Positions 17,182-25,646 of a DNA stretch of 64,000 bases are shown piece by piece. The stretch covers positions 94,287 to 158,286 of the forward strand of contig NZ_NXLL01000001.1 of assembly GCF_003364115.1 (NCBI RefSeq), in the 5' to 3' direction. Numbering within the stretch: position 1 is the stretch's first letter; each line of letters begins with the position of its first letter. The position numbers and the translations under genes are program-made. The DNA comes from Helicobacter sp. MIT 00-7814 (GTDB lineage: Bacteria > Campylobacterota > Campylobacteria > Campylobacterales > Helicobacteraceae). The notes below the pieces were generated by a model, which searched no databases, was not told where the DNA came from, and saw nothing but the letters and a program-made list of their open reading frames with translations.

Positions 17182-18030
17182 TTATTTCTTTTTAAATTTC
17201 GAGCTAAGGAATACAAAGCCTAGCACGCCAAAAATGCAAAAAAGCATAAAATACATACTAAACTTTACAAAGCCCTTGCCTCCGCTTTCATCGCGCGGGA
17301 TATTGTTTGCAAGACTTGTATTAAAATGCGCGGCTATCAAGTCCGCAGCTTCGCTATAACCATTTAGCACCACGGCTGAAAGCCTATCGCTTTGCAATTC
17401 CTCATTTGGCTTTGGCAGCAAAGGCACCATATATTCAAAATACACACGCTCGGTATCAAACACGCCCTGTGCATTTTGGCTTAAGTCAATGTCGATTTTT
17501 TTCTCATTTGGATAGATGAAAATTGTAGCGTATAGCGGGGCGTTGTCAAGCTCTTCATTAATCCCCTCATTAATTCCATTTTGCACATTTAGGTTGGAAA
17601 GAGTATAGAGTTTTTCAAAACTTTTTAGATTCTGCTTAGAATCTGTGATTTTTTGCAAGCAATTTGGCAAAGTTAGCTCTAAAGTCGCGTTATTAACGCG
17701 GACTTTATTTAGGAGATTCTCACATTCTTTTTTAGAGTCTGCAATCACAGCGACAAAAAACGCAAAATGTGTCTTTTCATAAAGTTCTGCGCCAAGTATT
17801 TCAACAAATCCTTGCGTGTTTGGCTTGAGATAGAAATTATCATTTTGCAAGACAAATTTTGAGATTTTTGCAAAGGGAATCTGGGGTGCGTTTTGAGATT
17901 CTAAATTTGTATGAGCAGTGTTAGATAGAGAGCTAGATTCTGCATTATTTTGAGAATCTAGCGCGTTTGCGCCCGCAATTTGTGCATAAGCGCAAAAGAG
18001 GCAAAATCCAAAGACAATTCTTAACAGCAT
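17182..18030 (-). CDS. Signal-peptide membrane-anchored protein of the cbb3 operon tail
   Basis: 282 residues: an N-terminal signal peptide (VFGFCLFCAYAQIAGA), a periplasmic domain with a few cysteines (ECENLL, LPNCLQ), and a C-terminal helix (FSMYFMLFCIFGVLGFVFLSS) followed by KFKKK. The topology is periplasmic with a C-terminal anchor. I recall an uncharacterised gene of this shape after ccoP in H. pylori and Campylobacter, but its function is unknown. The ATG at 18030 lies one base after the stop of the 36-codon gene. Confidence 0.65.
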   Translation of the reverse strand: MLLRIVFGFCLFCAYAQIAGANALDSQNNAESSSLSNTAHTNLESQNAPQIPFAKISKFVLQNDNFYLKPNTQGFVEILGAELYEKTHFAFFVAVIADSKKECENLLNKVRVNNATLELTLPNCLQKITDSKQNLKSFEKLYTLSNLNVQNGINEGINEELDNAPLYATIFIYPNEKKIDIDLSQNAQGVFDTERVYFEYMVPLLPKPNEELQSDRLSAVVLNGYSEAADLIAAHFNTSLANNIPRDESGGKGFVKFSMYFMLFCIFGVLGFVFLSSKFKKK

Positions 18031-18031
18031 A

Positions 18032-18142
18032 TTACACTAAATGCAAGAATAAATCCGGCACAAAAGGCATAGCGATTGTTGTAAGGATTGTAATGATGAT
18101 AAGCGTGCCTAACACTTTTTCCATTGGTGTAAAGTTATTCAT
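18032..18142 (-). CDS. 36-residue membrane protein in the cbb3 operon
   Basis: A very short gene supported by a strong AAAGGAGG site upstream of its ATG and by its tight fit between neighbours. It lies 11 bases after the DUF4006 gene and its stop is one base from the next start. The peptide begins MNNFTPMEKVLGTLIII and has one hydrophobic helix ending MPFVPDLFLHLV. Its position suggests a small subunit or assembly factor of the oxidase, but no family is recognised with certainty. Confidence 0.7.
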   Translation of the reverse strand: MNNFTPMEKVLGTLIIITILTTIAMPFVPDLFLHLV

Positions 18143-18153
18143 AATGTCCTCCT

Positions 18154-18354
18154 TTACTTCGCGTCTTTGAAATAAATAGAAGCATTTTCAACTTCTTGAG
18201 GAATGCTTTTTTGGTCTTCTATTTTGTAATAATTAGTCGCTTGCTCTTGCTGTGTCAAAATCGCGCAAGTGCCCAAAAACCCAACAACGCTCAAAAGCAC
18301 AACCACAGCGAGCAAAAAGCCAGCTAATCCATTGATTCCAAACAATCTATCCAT
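18154..18354 (-). CDS. DUF4006 small membrane protein
   Basis: 66 residues with one long membrane helix (INGLAGFLLAVVVLLSVVGFLGTCAIL) and a short polar tail. It matches the epsilonproteobacterial DUF4006 pattern of a gene directly after ccoP. The ATG at 18354 has AAGGAGG upstream; a longer reading from a TTG at 18375 would place the ribosome site inside the gene. It probably belongs to the cbb3 transcript. Confidence 0.75.
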   Translation of the reverse strand: MDRLFGINGLAGFLLAVVVLLSVVGFLGTCAILTQQEQATNYYKIEDQKSIPQEVENASIYFKDAK

Positions 18355-18364
18355 AACTTCCTCC

Positions 18365-19231
18365 TTATTCTTCAACGCTTAGAGAGCGGATATAGGCATT
18401 AAGCGCTTCTTCTTGAGTGGTAGCGAAATTTGCATAGTTAAATGAAGGCATGATTCCGATATGACCTTTTTTACCATGATCAAGCACGCGTTGCAAGAAT
18501 GCTGTAGTGCCATAAAGGCTCAAATCTGCTGCCATTCCTTCTGAACCTTTGCCATCTTCGCCATGGCAAGCCACGCATTGATCAGCAAAGATTTCTCTAC
18601 CTCTATCAACTTCATTTTCAAATTTAGTGCTTTTCACGCTAGAAACTTCTTTCATCACATATGCTGCGACTGCTCTTGCGTCATCATCGCTCATTTCAAG
18701 CGGATCCATTGCGCCCATTTCATAGCCTAAGCCATCACTTCCATTTTTGATAGTATCCATAATGCCTTCTTCTTTGCCCCAAAGCACGAGATTCTGTGCT
18801 TTACCTTCCATACCATCAGCGCTTGGTCCGTGGCATTGTGAGCATTGCACTTGAAAAATGCCTAATCCCATTGTTTCAAGTTGTTCTTGCGTGAGGCTTT
18901 CCCATGTTTTTTGGTAAGCTGCGTTGTAAGCTGCCACCTCTTTATTGTATTCACCAATTTGTGAGAAAGACTTCAATGGGTAACCTGCAAAGAAATACCA
19001 GAATCCCCAAATAATCACACCAGCAAAACATGCCAACCAACCTACAGGGACATTATTTGCAAACTCACCTATGCCATCCCACTCATGCTCAAGCTGTGTC
19101 TCACCCTCGCTTCTTGCGTTTTTCATCTTTTTGAGATACAACCCCATGATAAACGCTGTAAGGATGAGAATCACCACCGCGCCTAGCAATGCTAAAGCAT
19201 TTACATTATCTGATAAATTTAACCATTGCAT
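18365..19231 (-). CDS. ccoP: cbb3 oxidase dihaem subunit CcoP
   Basis: Dihaem cytochrome c subunit that feeds electrons into the cbb3 oxidase. 288 residues contain two helices near the N-terminus (about 10-32 and 58-78) and two periplasmic cytochrome c domains with CSQCHG near residue 130 and CVACHG near residue 220. Downstream methionines (IGMPSF-type GIMPSFNYA) supply axial ligands. The start has AGGAGG upstream. It follows ccoQ by 16 bases in the order ccoN-O-Q-P. Confidence 0.95.
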   Translation of the reverse strand: MQWLNLSDNVNALALLGAVVILILTAFIMGLYLKKMKNARSEGETQLEHEWDGIGEFANNVPVGWLACFAGVIIWGFWYFFAGYPLKSFSQIGEYNKEVAAYNAAYQKTWESLTQEQLETMGLGIFQVQCSQCHGPSADGMEGKAQNLVLWGKEEGIMDTIKNGSDGLGYEMGAMDPLEMSDDDARAVAAYVMKEVSSVKSTKFENEVDRGREIFADQCVACHGEDGKGSEGMAADLSLYGTTAFLQRVLDHGKKGHIGIMPSFNYANFATTQEEALNAYIRSLSVEE

Positions 19232-19247
19232 ACCAACTCCTCCTTAA

Positions 19248-19487
19248 TTATTTGCCTTTTCTCAAGGCTTTTTCATTCTCTAATGGCTCGATGAGCGCAT
19301 CATTTAAATCATCTTTTAATGCCAAATCCGCGTATTTCTCATAATCGCGCTTGCCCTTTTGTTGCGAGGAATACAAATGGTAAATATAGCCATATAAAAA
19401 GACTACACACACAAGAGTGCAAAGGGTGTAAAGCCCGCTTGCATGCTCGCTAATAAATCTTACAATAAAAGCACCCATCTCGCTCAT
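19248..19487 (-). CDS. ccoQ: cbb3 oxidase subunit CcoQ
   Basis: Small single-helix subunit, 79 residues, thought to stabilise the cbb3 complex. The helix (LYTLCTLVCVVFLYGYIYHLY) lies at about 18-38 and a charged cytoplasmic tail follows. AAAGGA precedes the ATG. The call depends mainly on position between ccoO and ccoP plus the typical size and topology. Confidence 0.87.
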   Translation of the reverse strand: MSEMGAFIVRFISEHASGLYTLCTLVCVVFLYGYIYHLYSSQQKGKRDYEKYADLALKDDLNDALIEPLENEKALRKGK

Positions 19488-19507
19488 TTGTTTTCCTTTA
19501 TGCGCAA

Positions 19508-20230
19508 TTACTTAGCTTGTGGCACGCGGCGCTTTTGCCCTAGGCTTTCCATATAAGCAATAAGCGCAACAATCTCTTTTACTTCGCCTCTTTCAAATGC
19601 GTCTTTCACTTCTTTATTTGTCATTTTTGAAACAATCTCTTTTGCTTCGTCCATGAAAATTTGATGTGCTTTTGCTAGAGTTTGCTTATCGCCCTTTACA
19701 TACTCATATGCGCCGATTTGCACGCCACCTTCTGTGTCATAAGGCACATTAAAGACAACTTTTTGTGTGTAAGCCTCTGCAAAGGCAGTTTCAAAATCCA
19801 CATCTTTATCATAGAGATGTTTATATGCAGGCATAATCGAACCAGCTACGCGAGAAGTAGGCTCCCACATATGCCCATCATGCCAGTCGATTGAGCTTTT
19901 ATCGCCGATTCTATGCAAATCTGGTCCTGTCCTTTTTGAGCCCCAAAGGAAAGGTCTATCATAAGCGTATTCTCCGCTATAGCTGTAACTTCCATATCTA
20001 GCAGTTTCAGCTTGGAATGGGCGGACAAGCTGAGAGTGACAGTTATAGCAACCCTCTGCGATATATACCTGCCTACCCGCAGTTTCTAATAAGCTATAAG
20101 GCTTTAATCCCTCAATCGGACGCGCAGTTTTCGCAAATCCGGGCAGAATCTCAACCAACCCGGCAATTGAAAACACAGCCAAAAAAGCAAGTGTGAAAAA
20201 GAATGGATTTCTTTCTAAAAAACTAAACAT
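19508..20230 (-). CDS. ccoO: cbb3 oxidase monohaem subunit CcoO
   Basis: Membrane-anchored monohaem cytochrome c of the cbb3 oxidase. 240 residues: an N-terminal helix (FFFTLAFLAVFSIAGLVEIL), then the haem site CYNCHSQ near residue 62 with the conserved LVRPFQAE after it, and the axial Met in GSIMPAYKHL near residue 138. It lies 15 bases downstream of ccoN. Confidence 0.95.
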   Translation of the reverse strand: MFSFLERNPFFFTLAFLAVFSIAGLVEILPGFAKTARPIEGLKPYSLLETAGRQVYIAEGCYNCHSQLVRPFQAETARYGSYSYSGEYAYDRPFLWGSKRTGPDLHRIGDKSSIDWHDGHMWEPTSRVAGSIMPAYKHLYDKDVDFETAFAEAYTQKVVFNVPYDTEGGVQIGAYEYVKGDKQTLAKAHQIFMDEAKEIVSKMTNKEVKDAFERGEVKEIVALIAYMESLGQKRRVPQAK

Positions 20231-20245
20231 ACCCTACCTCCTTAT

Positions 20246-21709
20246 TTAAGCTGCCATTGGTGTAGCATTAGCAGGCTCTTTATCGAGGATTCTCCCTGAA
20301 GAGATAGTCATTAGAATGTTATAAATAAACAATATAAATCCTACCAAATAGAGCAATCCACCAATACCGCGAATGATATAGAATGGAATAATGTCTTTTA
20401 CTGTGTCGATAAACACATAAATAAGACTACCATACTCATCTACTGCGCGCCACATCATACCTTGTGTGATACCTGCAATCCACATACTTGAGAAGTAAAG
20501 GATAATGCCTATAGTCATCACCCAGAATTGCGCGTCTATAATCTTTTTAGAGTAAATCTCTCGCTTAAAGATTCTAGGCACCATGTGATACACTGCCACG
20601 ATAATCATAAAGCCAACCCAGCCAAGTGCCGCATCATGCACATGCCCGATAATCCAATCTGTAAAGTGCGCAAGGGCATTTACTGAACGAATTGATTGAA
20701 TCGGTCCTTCAAGCGTTGTAAGCATATAGAATGTCGAAGCAAGGATTAAGAACTTGATCATCGGAGATTCTTTAATCTGATTCCACTCGCCGCGCATTGT
20801 TAAAAGCATGTTAATCGCTGTTCCCCAAGAAGGCAAAATAAGTATCACAGAGAATACTGAACCCAAAGTCTGAATCCAATCTGGCGTAGTCGAATAAATA
20901 AGGTGATGCCCGCCAGCCCAAATATACACAAACATCAATCCCCAGAATGAGAAAAGTGTAAGTTTATATGAGAAGATTCTTTGTCCAGATTCTTTTGGAA
21001 GGAAATAATAAATAAGCCCGATAATACCGGAAGTAAATACAAATGCCACAGCATTATGTCCCCACCACCATTGCACCATCGCGTCATTTGTCCCACCATA
21101 AAATGAGATAGAATGCCAAATACTACCAACACCTGCTACAAGCCCTGTTGGGACTGAAAGGTTATTGAAAATATAAAGTGTTGCGATACCTACAAATGTC
21201 GCGATGAAATACCAAAGCGAAATGTAAATAACTTTCTCTCTTCTCACACCCATACTTCCAAACAAGCTCACACCCCAAAGCACCCACACAAGCACCACAA
21301 CAATATCAAGAGGCCAAATAAGCTCTGAATATTCTTTGCTTTGAGTAAGTCCGCCAAAAAGCGTGATAACAGCTAGTACCATAAGCACCATATAAAGCCA
21401 AAAATGCGCCAAGCCAACAGCTTTCAAAAACGGATGCTCGTGGTAAGTGATCTTAAGCACTCTTTGTCCTAAATAATACCAAGACGCCCAAATACCGCTT
21501 AGTGTGAATCCATAGATAATCCCATTTGTGTGCAATGGTCGCATCCGCCCAAAAGTCCCATATTCTGAAGCTAAGTGATTAAGCTCAGGGATTGCTAGCT
21601 GAAAGGCTGCTACAACGCCTATCAACAACCCGACAAATCCAAATAGCAACACAGAAAAGACAAACAACTTTGCTATCGAGTAGTCATACTCCAAAGTATT
21701 ACTCTGCAT
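20246..21709 (-). CDS. ccoN: cbb3 oxidase catalytic subunit CcoN
   Basis: Haem-copper oxidase subunit that reduces oxygen at very low concentration, the terminal oxidase of microaerophiles. 487 residues with about 12 membrane helices. The haem and CuB histidines are visible in MRPLHTNG, WWGHNAVAFVFTSG, AGGHHLIYSTTP and IIGHVHDAALG. The ATG at 21709 is chosen because AAGGAG sits at the right distance; an upstream in-frame GTG overlaps that site. It heads the oxidase operon. A TAGAAT box at 21745-21750 is a possible promoter. Confidence 0.97.
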   Translation of the reverse strand: MQSNTLEYDYSIAKLFVFSVLLFGFVGLLIGVVAAFQLAIPELNHLASEYGTFGRMRPLHTNGIIYGFTLSGIWASWYYLGQRVLKITYHEHPFLKAVGLAHFWLYMVLMVLAVITLFGGLTQSKEYSELIWPLDIVVVLVWVLWGVSLFGSMGVRREKVIYISLWYFIATFVGIATLYIFNNLSVPTGLVAGVGSIWHSISFYGGTNDAMVQWWWGHNAVAFVFTSGIIGLIYYFLPKESGQRIFSYKLTLFSFWGLMFVYIWAGGHHLIYSTTPDWIQTLGSVFSVILILPSWGTAINMLLTMRGEWNQIKESPMIKFLILASTFYMLTTLEGPIQSIRSVNALAHFTDWIIGHVHDAALGWVGFMIIVAVYHMVPRIFKREIYSKKIIDAQFWVMTIGIILYFSSMWIAGITQGMMWRAVDEYGSLIYVFIDTVKDIIPFYIIRGIGGLLYLVGFILFIYNILMTISSGRILDKEPANATPMAA

Positions 21710-22020
21710 ACCCACTCCTTATTCTTGATGTTAGAGAAACTTACATTCTAATACTTCCTAAATTAAAGCTTTATTAATATGCAAATATAGATTAAATACT
21801 CTAAGAAATTTCAAGAAGATATTACTTTTTTACTCAAAATGAGAAGTGAAAGCCCAAGATTCCCTTTAGAATTCTTAAATGAATATAAAATTTTGTAGTT
21901 TTTGAGGAAGAAAATAGAGAATCTCACAACGCTTTTGCCAAAGTTTTTAGAATCTGCTTTAAAAAGATGATTAAACTTATCCCAAAAGCTCAAACATATT
22001 GCGATATTTTTAACTTCTCC
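21710..22020. other. Intergenic region upstream of ccoN
   Basis: About 310 AT-rich bases between the moaA stop and the ccoN start. I see the predicted ccoN -10, a near-palindrome TTTAGAATTCTTAAA around 21870, and several GATTCT/AGAATC copies. A 60-codon frame here has no family features and is not called. Confidence 0.5.
21745..21750 (-). promoter_or_regulatory. Predicted -10 (TAGAAT) of the ccoNOQP operon
   Basis: TAGAAT on the minus strand lies about 35 bases before the ccoN start codon. The next bases (GTAAG) lack the GCGC seen at other boxes. Confidence 0.3.
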
Positions 22021-23007
22021 TTAGCCTCCGGTGTGATAAAACGCACGCGAGGAAATTTGCGCGCCAGATTCTGCGCTCCATTGATTTTTTTCAGGTTTAT
22101 TTATTACAGCAAGCTTGAGAAGCTCCTCCATACGCGCTTTATCACCATTTACAATAGCTTCGCTCACATCAACAGAATCTTGATAAAACAAGCAAGGGCA
22201 CAGCACACCTTCACTTGTAAGGCGGATTCTATTGCAACTTTCACAAAAATCATCTTCATGCGGCGCGATAATCCCAAACGCATAAGGCTTGCGCCCAGCG
22301 CTCTTAGGCTCATCAATTTCCCAAATCTTTGCCGGTCCAAAATTTTCTTTTTGCAAAGGCTTCAGCGCATAACGCGTGGAAATGATGGAAAGAATCTCCT
22401 CGCTACTAAGCGAGCTTACATCATCTTTGGCGTGGATATTCTCCATAAATTCTATATAGCGCAGCATGATTCCGCGCGCCTTAGCAAATTCGAGCATATC
22501 TAAAATCTCATCTTGTGTGTAGCGCAGTGCCACCATATTGAGCTTAACTTTGAGCCCGGCTTTTTGGGCAGATTCTATCCCGCGCAGGATTTGAGGCAGA
22601 GCGTCTTTTTTAGAAATCACCCTTATACGCTCATTTTTTAGAGAATCTAGCGAAATATTAATGCGCTTTAGCCCCGCGTCTTTGAGCTTTTGGGCGAATT
22701 TTTCAAGCAAAAAAGCATTGCTTGTAAGCGCGATTTCTGTGTCTTTATTATGCGCATAGATTCCAGCAATAAACTCCGCAATATCTGGGCGCAAAAGTGG
22801 CTCGCCACCGGTTAAGCGGATTTTTTTAATACCATTATCAAGTGCGATTTTGACAAATTCCAGCAGTTTTGAAAGCTCCAAAGCCTTCGTATCAAAAAAA
22901 TCTTCCGGCGTGTCCGGCATACAATACGCACAGCGGAAGTTGCATTGCTGTGTGAGCGAGATACGCAAGTAATCAATCTTGCGCCCAAATGAATCTATAA
23001 GCATCAT
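22021..23007 (-). CDS. moaA: GTP 3',8-cyclase (molybdenum cofactor synthesis)
   Basis: Radical-SAM enzyme that starts molybdopterin synthesis from GTP. 328 residues. The N-terminal cluster site is CNFRCAYC (about residues 22-29). The C-terminal cluster cysteines are in CESCNRIRLTSEGVLCPCLF, and the chain ends in the functionally important Gly-Gly. It stands alone; no other moa or moe genes are in the window. Confidence 0.95.
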   Translation of the reverse strand: MMLIDSFGRKIDYLRISLTQQCNFRCAYCMPDTPEDFFDTKALELSKLLEFVKIALDNGIKKIRLTGGEPLLRPDIAEFIAGIYAHNKDTEIALTSNAFLLEKFAQKLKDAGLKRINISLDSLKNERIRVISKKDALPQILRGIESAQKAGLKVKLNMVALRYTQDEILDMLEFAKARGIMLRYIEFMENIHAKDDVSSLSSEEILSIISTRYALKPLQKENFGPAKIWEIDEPKSAGRKPYAFGIIAPHEDDFCESCNRIRLTSEGVLCPCLFYQDSVDVSEAIVNGDKARMEELLKLAVINKPEKNQWSAESGAQISSRAFYHTGG

Positions 23008-23032
23008 CTAACCTATTTTTGAAGTAGGCGCA

Positions 23033-23038
23033 ATCATA
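23033..23038 (-). promoter_or_regulatory. Predicted -10 (TATGAT) of moaA
   Basis: TATGAT on the minus strand is followed by TGCGCC, as at bamA. Confidence 0.35.
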
Positions 23039-23136
23039 CCTCAAAAAATATAATGCTTTTTAAAATATAAACACCGCGCGACAAAGTTTATATAATTTAT
23101 GAAGTTTGTAAGGGATTACGCGCGATTGATAAAAGC

Positions 23137-24483
23137 CTATTTTTTGCCCTCATCAACGATACTAAAGCTCAAATCCAAAATTTCACTATGGGCTTTGATA
23201 AATTCATTTATCTCTTCAAGGCTTAAATCCGTGATTTTTGCGATATCTTGCTTGTGGCTATCAAGTGGCATGGAACGCAAATAGTTTGCAAACTTTGTAT
23301 TCAAGCGCTGTGAAAGTGTCTCCTCGCCCAAAGGCTCACTGCCGAGCAAAAATGCCTTTGCGGAATCTAGCTCCTCTTGCGTGATTCCATTTTTGATAAA
23401 TTCTGCCATAACCTCTTTTAGCACGCTTATAGCCTCATCTTTGGAATCTAGTCCTGTTTGCAATGCGCCAGAGCCGAAATTCACCAAATCACTTCCGCCA
23501 TTAATACTAAAATACACAGAATACGCAAGCCCGCGCTTGACGCGCACTTCCTCCATAAGGCGCGAGCCAAAGCCAGAACCACCCAAAACAAAGCTCATCA
23601 CTTTTGTTTTGTAATTTTCCTCTATCGATGCGTTAAAAGGCGAGGCAAAGTAGATAAACGCCTGCTCTGTTGGCTTTGTTTCGGTTATAGAAGTAAGCGT
23701 TGCACGCGGGGAAATATGAGGCTTTTTCACACTTTCACCCTTTGGCAAAAAGCCTAAACTCTCCTTCAAGCTCTTTTTTAGAGAATCTAGCTCCATATCG
23801 CCCCCAGCGACGATGACAAGGCGAGAAAGCACGAGATTTTTTTGCAAATAATCTTTAATATCTTGCAAATTTATAGATTCTATACTTTGCAAATCACCAT
23901 TAGCAGGGAAAGCCATCGGTGTGCCTTCAAAGAAAATAGCGCGCAGATTTTTCTTTGCAATGTAATCAAAGTCATTTTCCTTGGCTAAAAGCGAGGCTTT
24001 GGTGAGCATTTTTACTTTTTGCAAAGCGCCTTCGCTTACATTTGGATCTTTTAAAAGCTCAAGCAAACAGACTTGCGCAAAATCTTGATACTCTTTCAAA
24101 AACTCCAAACTAAAGCTAAGCGTTTGCGTGCTTGCGCTTATACTTAAATCAATTGCCTTGCTTTCAAGCTTTTTGGCAAACTCCACACTTCCTAGATTCT
24201 GTGTGCCTTCATCTAATAAAAGCGCGCTTAGCTCCGCAAGCCCGGCTTTTGAAGGCGCATTTAGATTCTCCACATTATCATACAAGCTCCCGCCACCATT
24301 GAAAACAAGCTGGATAAAGCCCCGCGGTAAAAGTGTGCTTTTTTCAAAAATAATGGGCACGCGCACATCGTTGATTTCCACATATTCCACACTTTGATCG
24401 TCTTTTTGCTGACTTACCATCAAATACACACCCCCTATAAGTATCATAATCGCAATAATACCACTTAGGATTCTTGCTTTCAT
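23137..24483 (-). CDS. M16-family peptidase relative without the zinc motif
   Basis: 448 residues with an N-terminal membrane anchor (ILSGIIAIMILIGGVYLMV) and two M16-like halves. The second half has the substrate-domain VMSFVLGGSGFGSRLMEEVRVKRGLAYSVYF pattern. In active M16 enzymes the first half carries HXXEH; here the place reads GLAELSALLLDEGT, so zinc binding and peptidase activity are doubtful. As I recall, H. pylori has an M16 gene at this place beside mqnC and bamA. The position suggests a role in envelope protein handling. The ATG at 24483 has AAGGAG six bases upstream. Confidence 0.85.
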   Translation of the reverse strand: MKARILSGIIAIMILIGGVYLMVSQQKDDQSVEYVEINDVRVPIIFEKSTLLPRGFIQLVFNGGGSLYDNVENLNAPSKAGLAELSALLLDEGTQNLGSVEFAKKLESKAIDLSISASTQTLSFSLEFLKEYQDFAQVCLLELLKDPNVSEGALQKVKMLTKASLLAKENDFDYIAKKNLRAIFFEGTPMAFPANGDLQSIESINLQDIKDYLQKNLVLSRLVIVAGGDMELDSLKKSLKESLGFLPKGESVKKPHISPRATLTSITETKPTEQAFIYFASPFNASIEENYKTKVMSFVLGGSGFGSRLMEEVRVKRGLAYSVYFSINGGSDLVNFGSGALQTGLDSKDEAISVLKEVMAEFIKNGITQEELDSAKAFLLGSEPLGEETLSQRLNTKFANYLRSMPLDSHKQDIAKITDLSLEEINEFIKAHSEILDLSFSIVDEGKK

Positions 24484-24513
24484 CACGCGCTCCTTAACAA
24501 TGTTTTCAAAATT

Positions 24514-25590
24514 TTAATAGCGCTCTAAAATTTCATACGCCGTATTGCGCTTTGCAGCGTTGTAGCCTAAATCTTTGATAAGGCTTATCATCTCTTGCTC
24601 ATTCATCGAGTGGCTCACACCTGCAGAAGAGACGACATTTTCTTCCATCATCGTGCTTCCTAAGTCATTTGCGCCAAAAAGCAAGGCAAGCTGTCCGATA
24701 TATGAGCCTTGCGTCACCCACGAGCTTTGGATATTTGTAAAATTATCAAGGTAGATTCTACTGCAAGCCAAAAGGCGCAAATAGCGGTTTGAGCTAGCAC
24801 GCTGGATATGAGGGAATTCAACTTTTAGCGGGGTATTATCCGGCTGGAAACTCCACAAGATAAACGCGCGGAATCCATGATATTTATCCTGCAGCTCCCT
24901 TATGCACTCCCAATGCGCCACGATATCTTCGTCCTTTTCTACTGAACCAAACATCATCGTCGCCGTGCCTTTCATACCGATTTTATGCGCGCTTTCATGC
25001 ACTTCAAGCCATTCTCTTGTATCAAGCTTTTTTGGCGCGATAATATCTCTCACGCTATCGCTTAAAATCTCCGCGCCCGCGCCCGGAATCGAGCTAAGTC
25101 CGGCTTTTTGCAAACGCAATAAAACTTCAGAAATCGGAATCTTTGAAACCTTTGCGATATAATTAATCTCAATCGCGGAAAAGCCATGTATGGTGATTTG
25201 CGGGTATTTTGTGTGGATATGACTTACAAGCTCTTCATACCATTCGATTTTGAGCTTTGGATGCACGCCCCCTTGAAAGAGAATCTGCGTCCCGCCAATT
25301 TCTAGCAATTCATCGATTTTTTGATCAATCTCTGCAAAGCTTAGCACATACACGCCCTCTTCGCCAAGCCTTCGTTTAAATGCACAAAACTTGCAATCTA
25401 CCCAGCATGCGTTGGTGTAGTTAATGTTTCTATCAATGACAAAGGTGATGGTTTTGCTCGGGTGGAGCATATCGCGGATTCCCCGCGCGCGCAAGCCAAG
25501 CTCTTTGAGCGAGGCATTTTTCATCAAATACAAAATCTCATCATTGCTAACGCGATTAGGTTTTAGCGTTTGTGTAGGTGTGTTGCTCAT
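24514..25590 (-). CDS. mqnC: Cyclic dehypoxanthine futalosine synthase
   Basis: Radical-SAM enzyme of the futalosine route to menaquinone, used by Helicobacter and Campylobacter instead of the classical pathway. 358 residues. The cluster-binding CWVDCKFCAF lies at about residues 63-72, followed by ILFQGGVHPKLKIEWYE and the SSIPGAGAEILSD segment typical of MqnC. It lies between bamA and the M16 gene, 30 bases from the latter. Confidence 0.94.
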   Translation of the reverse strand: MSNTPTQTLKPNRVSNDEILYLMKNASLKELGLRARGIRDMLHPSKTITFVIDRNINYTNACWVDCKFCAFKRRLGEEGVYVLSFAEIDQKIDELLEIGGTQILFQGGVHPKLKIEWYEELVSHIHTKYPQITIHGFSAIEINYIAKVSKIPISEVLLRLQKAGLSSIPGAGAEILSDSVRDIIAPKKLDTREWLEVHESAHKIGMKGTATMMFGSVEKDEDIVAHWECIRELQDKYHGFRAFILWSFQPDNTPLKVEFPHIQRASSNRYLRLLACSRIYLDNFTNIQSSWVTQGSYIGQLALLFGANDLGSTMMEENVVSSAGVSHSMNEQEMISLIKDLGYNAAKRNTAYEILERY

Positions 25591-25615
25591 TAGATTTGCC
25601 CTCTTTGTTTAATCT

Positions 25616-25646
25616 TAGAATCTCGTCCCCCTAGAATCTCGTCCCC
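25616..25646. repeat. 16-bp tandem duplication at the bamA 3' end
   Basis: TAGAATCTCGTCCCC occurs at 25616-25630 and again at 25632-25646, with a 16-base period. The upstream copy (on the minus strand) encodes the final GTRF and stop of BamA; the second lies just beyond the stop in another frame. Confidence 0.8.

Noticed and set aside
21811..21993. A 60-codon frame between moaA and ccoN
   Set aside because: No ribosome site, low-complexity F/K/S/L composition typical of AT-rich non-coding DNA.
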